Shown piece after piece: positions 24,018 to 25,329 of a stretch of DNA of 25,329 bases. The position numbers and the translations under genes are program-made. A model generated the notes under the pieces. That model was given only the letters and a program-made list of their open reading frames with translations, searched no databases and had not been told where the DNA came from. Origin of the DNA: DATKZB01 sp035528235 (lineage in GTDB: Bacteria > Planctomycetota > Phycisphaerae > FEN-1346); contig DATKZB010000270.1 in NCBI GenBank assembly GCA_035528235.1, positions 1 to 25,329 of the forward strand, read 5' to 3'. Positions within the stretch are counted from its first letter, which is position 1. Every line of letters starts with the position of its first letter.

Positions 24018-24747
24018 TCACGGGCCCTCGTACCCGATGAGTTTGCGGATGAGCAGGACGACCGGCACCCACGGCACGACGCCGAGGAAGAACGGCAGGA
24101 CGACCGCCAGGGGCCACATCCACCACCGCGCCGGGCGGGCGCCGCGGTCGGGCGGCACCGTCCGCGCCGGCAGCCACACCATGAGACCGTACACGTATAC
24201 CCACATGCCGACCATGCCGATGTTCTGCGGGCCGAAGGTCATCCACTCGGCCAGCCACCCGGACAGACCGAAGAGCAGCATGACCTCGGCCGGCGAGAAA
24301 TCGATGAACCGCAGAATGACCGCCCACCCGATGAACGCCGGCACGAACACCACCACGCTGTGCAGGCACACCACCTCCAGGTAGTTCTTCGACGCCGTGA
24401 TGCGGGCCGCGTCGGTCACGCCGCCGAACACGGGCGCCAGGTTCGTCAGGCCCGTCGTCACGGCCTCCTCGAGCAGGGCCATGACGGTGCCACAGCAGGA
24501 CGAACCGCAAGGGCCACCACAGGGGTATCCGCCGCAGCCATGCCGTGAGCCGGTTCCGCGCCAGGTACTGCCCCGCCCCGCCGACGGCACACCAGACGGC
24601 CAGCAGCGAGCCGCCCATCAGGATGATGGCCCGGTGGTCGGGGTCGGTCATGTTGGGCAGCGCCAGTGCCGCCACGAGCCCATACGCGACCGCCGCCCAG
24701 ACCGCCAGGGCCGCCAGCATCCACCACGCCACGCGCTGCCTCCACAT
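24018..24747 (-). pseudogene. Multi-spanning membrane protein of unknown function, split by a 1-base frameshift
   Basis: Start ATG at 24747 has a strong AGGAGG (24754-24759) 6 bases upstream. The first ~85 codons encode two membrane helices (AWWMLAALAVWAAVAYGLVA and IILMGGSLLAVWCAVGGAGQ) and end in WWPLRFVLL. The matching continuation, ATVMALLEEAV-like GTVMALLEEAVTTGLTNLAP and then four more helices (VVVFVPAFIGWAVIL, VMLLFGLSGWLAEWM, GMWVYVYGLMVWLPA, WPLAVVLPFFLGVVPWV), is in the next frame and ends with IGYEGP at 24018. Dropping one base (A at plus-strand 24492) joins the halves as FVLLGTVMALLEEA. The upstream frame stays open to 23956 with charged, non-membrane sequence, as expected of a shadow. 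Function not recognised. A separate gene starting at the ATG in GTVMALL is possible, but the helix it would cut makes this less likely. Confidence 0.7.
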
Positions 24748-24787
24748 AACGGGCCTCCTGCGCGGGGGACCAATCATCCGCCGACCC

Positions 24788-24818
24788 AGCATAAGGCGTG
24801 CCACGTGGTCCGTGCCAA
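24788..24818 (-). promoter_or_regulatory. Weak candidate promoter for the leftward gene run
   Basis: On the minus strand TTGGCA (24818-24813) and TATGCT (24793-24788) are 19 bases apart, slightly wide for sigma70, and end about 40 bases before the membrane protein ATG. Confidence 0.25.
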
Positions 24819-24861
24819 CGAAATACGGGGCGCCGCAAGGGGAGCCACGGGAAGAATGCGG

Positions 24862-24889
24862 TTGCTTCTGCGGCCAGGGTCGTTATAAT
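24862..24889 (+). promoter_or_regulatory. Sigma70-type promoter of tRNA-Pro
   Basis: TTGCTT at 24862-24867 and a perfect TATAAT at 24884-24889, with a 16-base spacer. Transcription would begin about 10 bases before the tRNA. It is the best consensus promoter in the window. Confidence 0.75.
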
Positions 24890-24906
24890 CCCACATCTTC
24901 GGGTAT

Positions 24907-24983
24907 CGGGGCGTAGCTCAGTTTGGCAGAGCGCTGCGTTCGGGACGCAGAGGTCGCTGGTTCAAGTCCAGTCGCCCCGACCA
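24907..24983 (+). tRNA. proT: tRNA-Pro (anticodon CGG)
   Basis: A complete cloverleaf is seen by eye. Acceptor CGGGGCG pairs with CGCCCCG and gives the C1-G72 pair usual in bacterial tRNA-Pro. The D arm is GCTC/GAGC, the anticodon arm is CTGCG-TTCGGGA-CGCAG with anticodon CGG reading CCG codons, the variable loop AGGTC, the T arm GCTGG-TTCAAGT-CCAGT (one G-T pair), then A73 and an encoded CCA. In a GC-rich genome CCG is a heavily used proline codon. The gene symbol is by analogy only. Confidence 0.97.
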
Positions 24984-24990
24984 TCTGTCA

Positions 24991-25031
24991 AAGAGAGCCC
25001 TTTCGGCGAGCACGCCGGAGGGCTTCCTCTT
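24991..25031 (+). terminator. Strong hairpin after tRNA-Pro
   Basis: Nested stems AAGAG/CTCTT, AGCCCT/AGGGCT and CGGCG/CGCCG close on an AGCA loop, 7 bases after the tRNA CCA. The 3' side is pyrimidine-rich (TTCCTCTT). It most likely ends the single-gene tRNA transcript. Confidence 0.7.
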
Positions 25032-25329
25032 GGCGGGTTGGGAATCAGCCGGCGCCCCTGGCCCTGCGGATCAGGCATCCGGCGGTCCTGATGGCCCCAG
25101 TGGAGTCCCCGGGCCGGCCTGGCGCCCTCTGGGGGGTTCCCTTCGCGCGGCCTGGACCTTGGCGCGCTTCAAGGCCCATCCGAGGCCCCTAGCAGCCCGT
25201 TGAAGAAGTCGTTGTTTTGAAGTTGACGCTCACGCCGCCGCAGGGAGGCGGGCGAGCGGTGCCTGATCGGTCCGGAAGCGCTCAGAGCGATCCCACCGCC
25301 GCCGGAATGGCCCCAGCCGGGCCATAAGC
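25032..25329. other. Right-edge region with no clear gene; possible insertion-sequence end
   Basis: From 25032 to about 25185 nothing is recognisable. At 25188-25210 the motif CCTAGCAGCCCGTTGAAGAA resembles the CTAGCAGCCTGTTGAAAAAGT type of terminal repeat that I recall from some bacterial insertion sequences. Just inside it, the minus strand has an open frame entering from beyond the window and stopping at 25230-25232 (about 32 codons, Arg-rich, ending RLPAAA), which could be the tail of a transposase. The assignment is weak because the element is cut by the window edge. Confidence 0.25.

Noticed and set aside
23956..24804. Full 282-codon minus-strand frame as the real membrane protein
   Set aside because: After about residue 107 the sequence becomes charged and loses membrane segments, while the neighbouring frame carries them.

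Overview
The window is very GC-rich and gene-dense. It has the style of a planctomycete or other PVC-group bacterium, probably from a metagenome. Pointers are the large secreted sugar-active proteins (beta-helix, GH-A clan hydrolases, transglutaminase plus discoidin), the Gfo/Idh/MocA, DegT and UroD-like genes travelling together, and a eukaryote-like GT3 glycogen synthase. This assignment is inference; there is no rRNA or other marker gene to settle it.

Layout. 1-2339 (+): 3' part of a beta-helix protein. 2348-5026 (+): RecQ-family helicase with a duplicated C-terminal winged-helix module. 5208-6341 (+): GT3 glycogen synthase that has lost its N-terminal ~200 residues. 6425-6541: palindromic, REP-like intergenic DNA. 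6622-11458 (+): tightly packed phosphate operon pstS-pstC-pstA-pstB1-pstB2-phoU. 11514-11590: two covarying hairpins. 11679-14228 (+): secreted transglutaminase-like/discoidin protein. 14241-15383 (-): GH5-like lipoprotein. 15479-16219 (+): nagB. 16249-24747 (-): a run transcribed right to left: membrane protein (frameshifted), Gfo/Idh/MocA dehydrogenase, UroD-like protein, a minisatellite, DegT aminotransferase, GH-A hydrolase with a CBM9-like tail (interrupted by an in-frame UGA), and a compact NagA. 24907-24983 (+): tRNA-Pro(CGG) with its own promoter and a strong hairpin behind it. The right edge carries a possible insertion-sequence end.

How the genes fit together. The Pst-PhoU block is a complete high-affinity phosphate importer plus its regulator. 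Its two ATPases are not equivalent: every departure from consensus (Q-loop and switch His of PstB1, signature of PstB2) would fall in the same composite ATP site of a heterodimer. This is the most interesting finding here. The leftward run pairs a sugar dehydrogenase and a sugar aminotransferase with a glycoside hydrolase and NagA, and nagB converges on nagA, so amino-sugar turnover is a reasonable theme. Three genes (GT3 synthase, GH-A/CBM9 protein, membrane protein) look broken. Real decay and assembly or sequencing error cannot be separated from this sequence alone.
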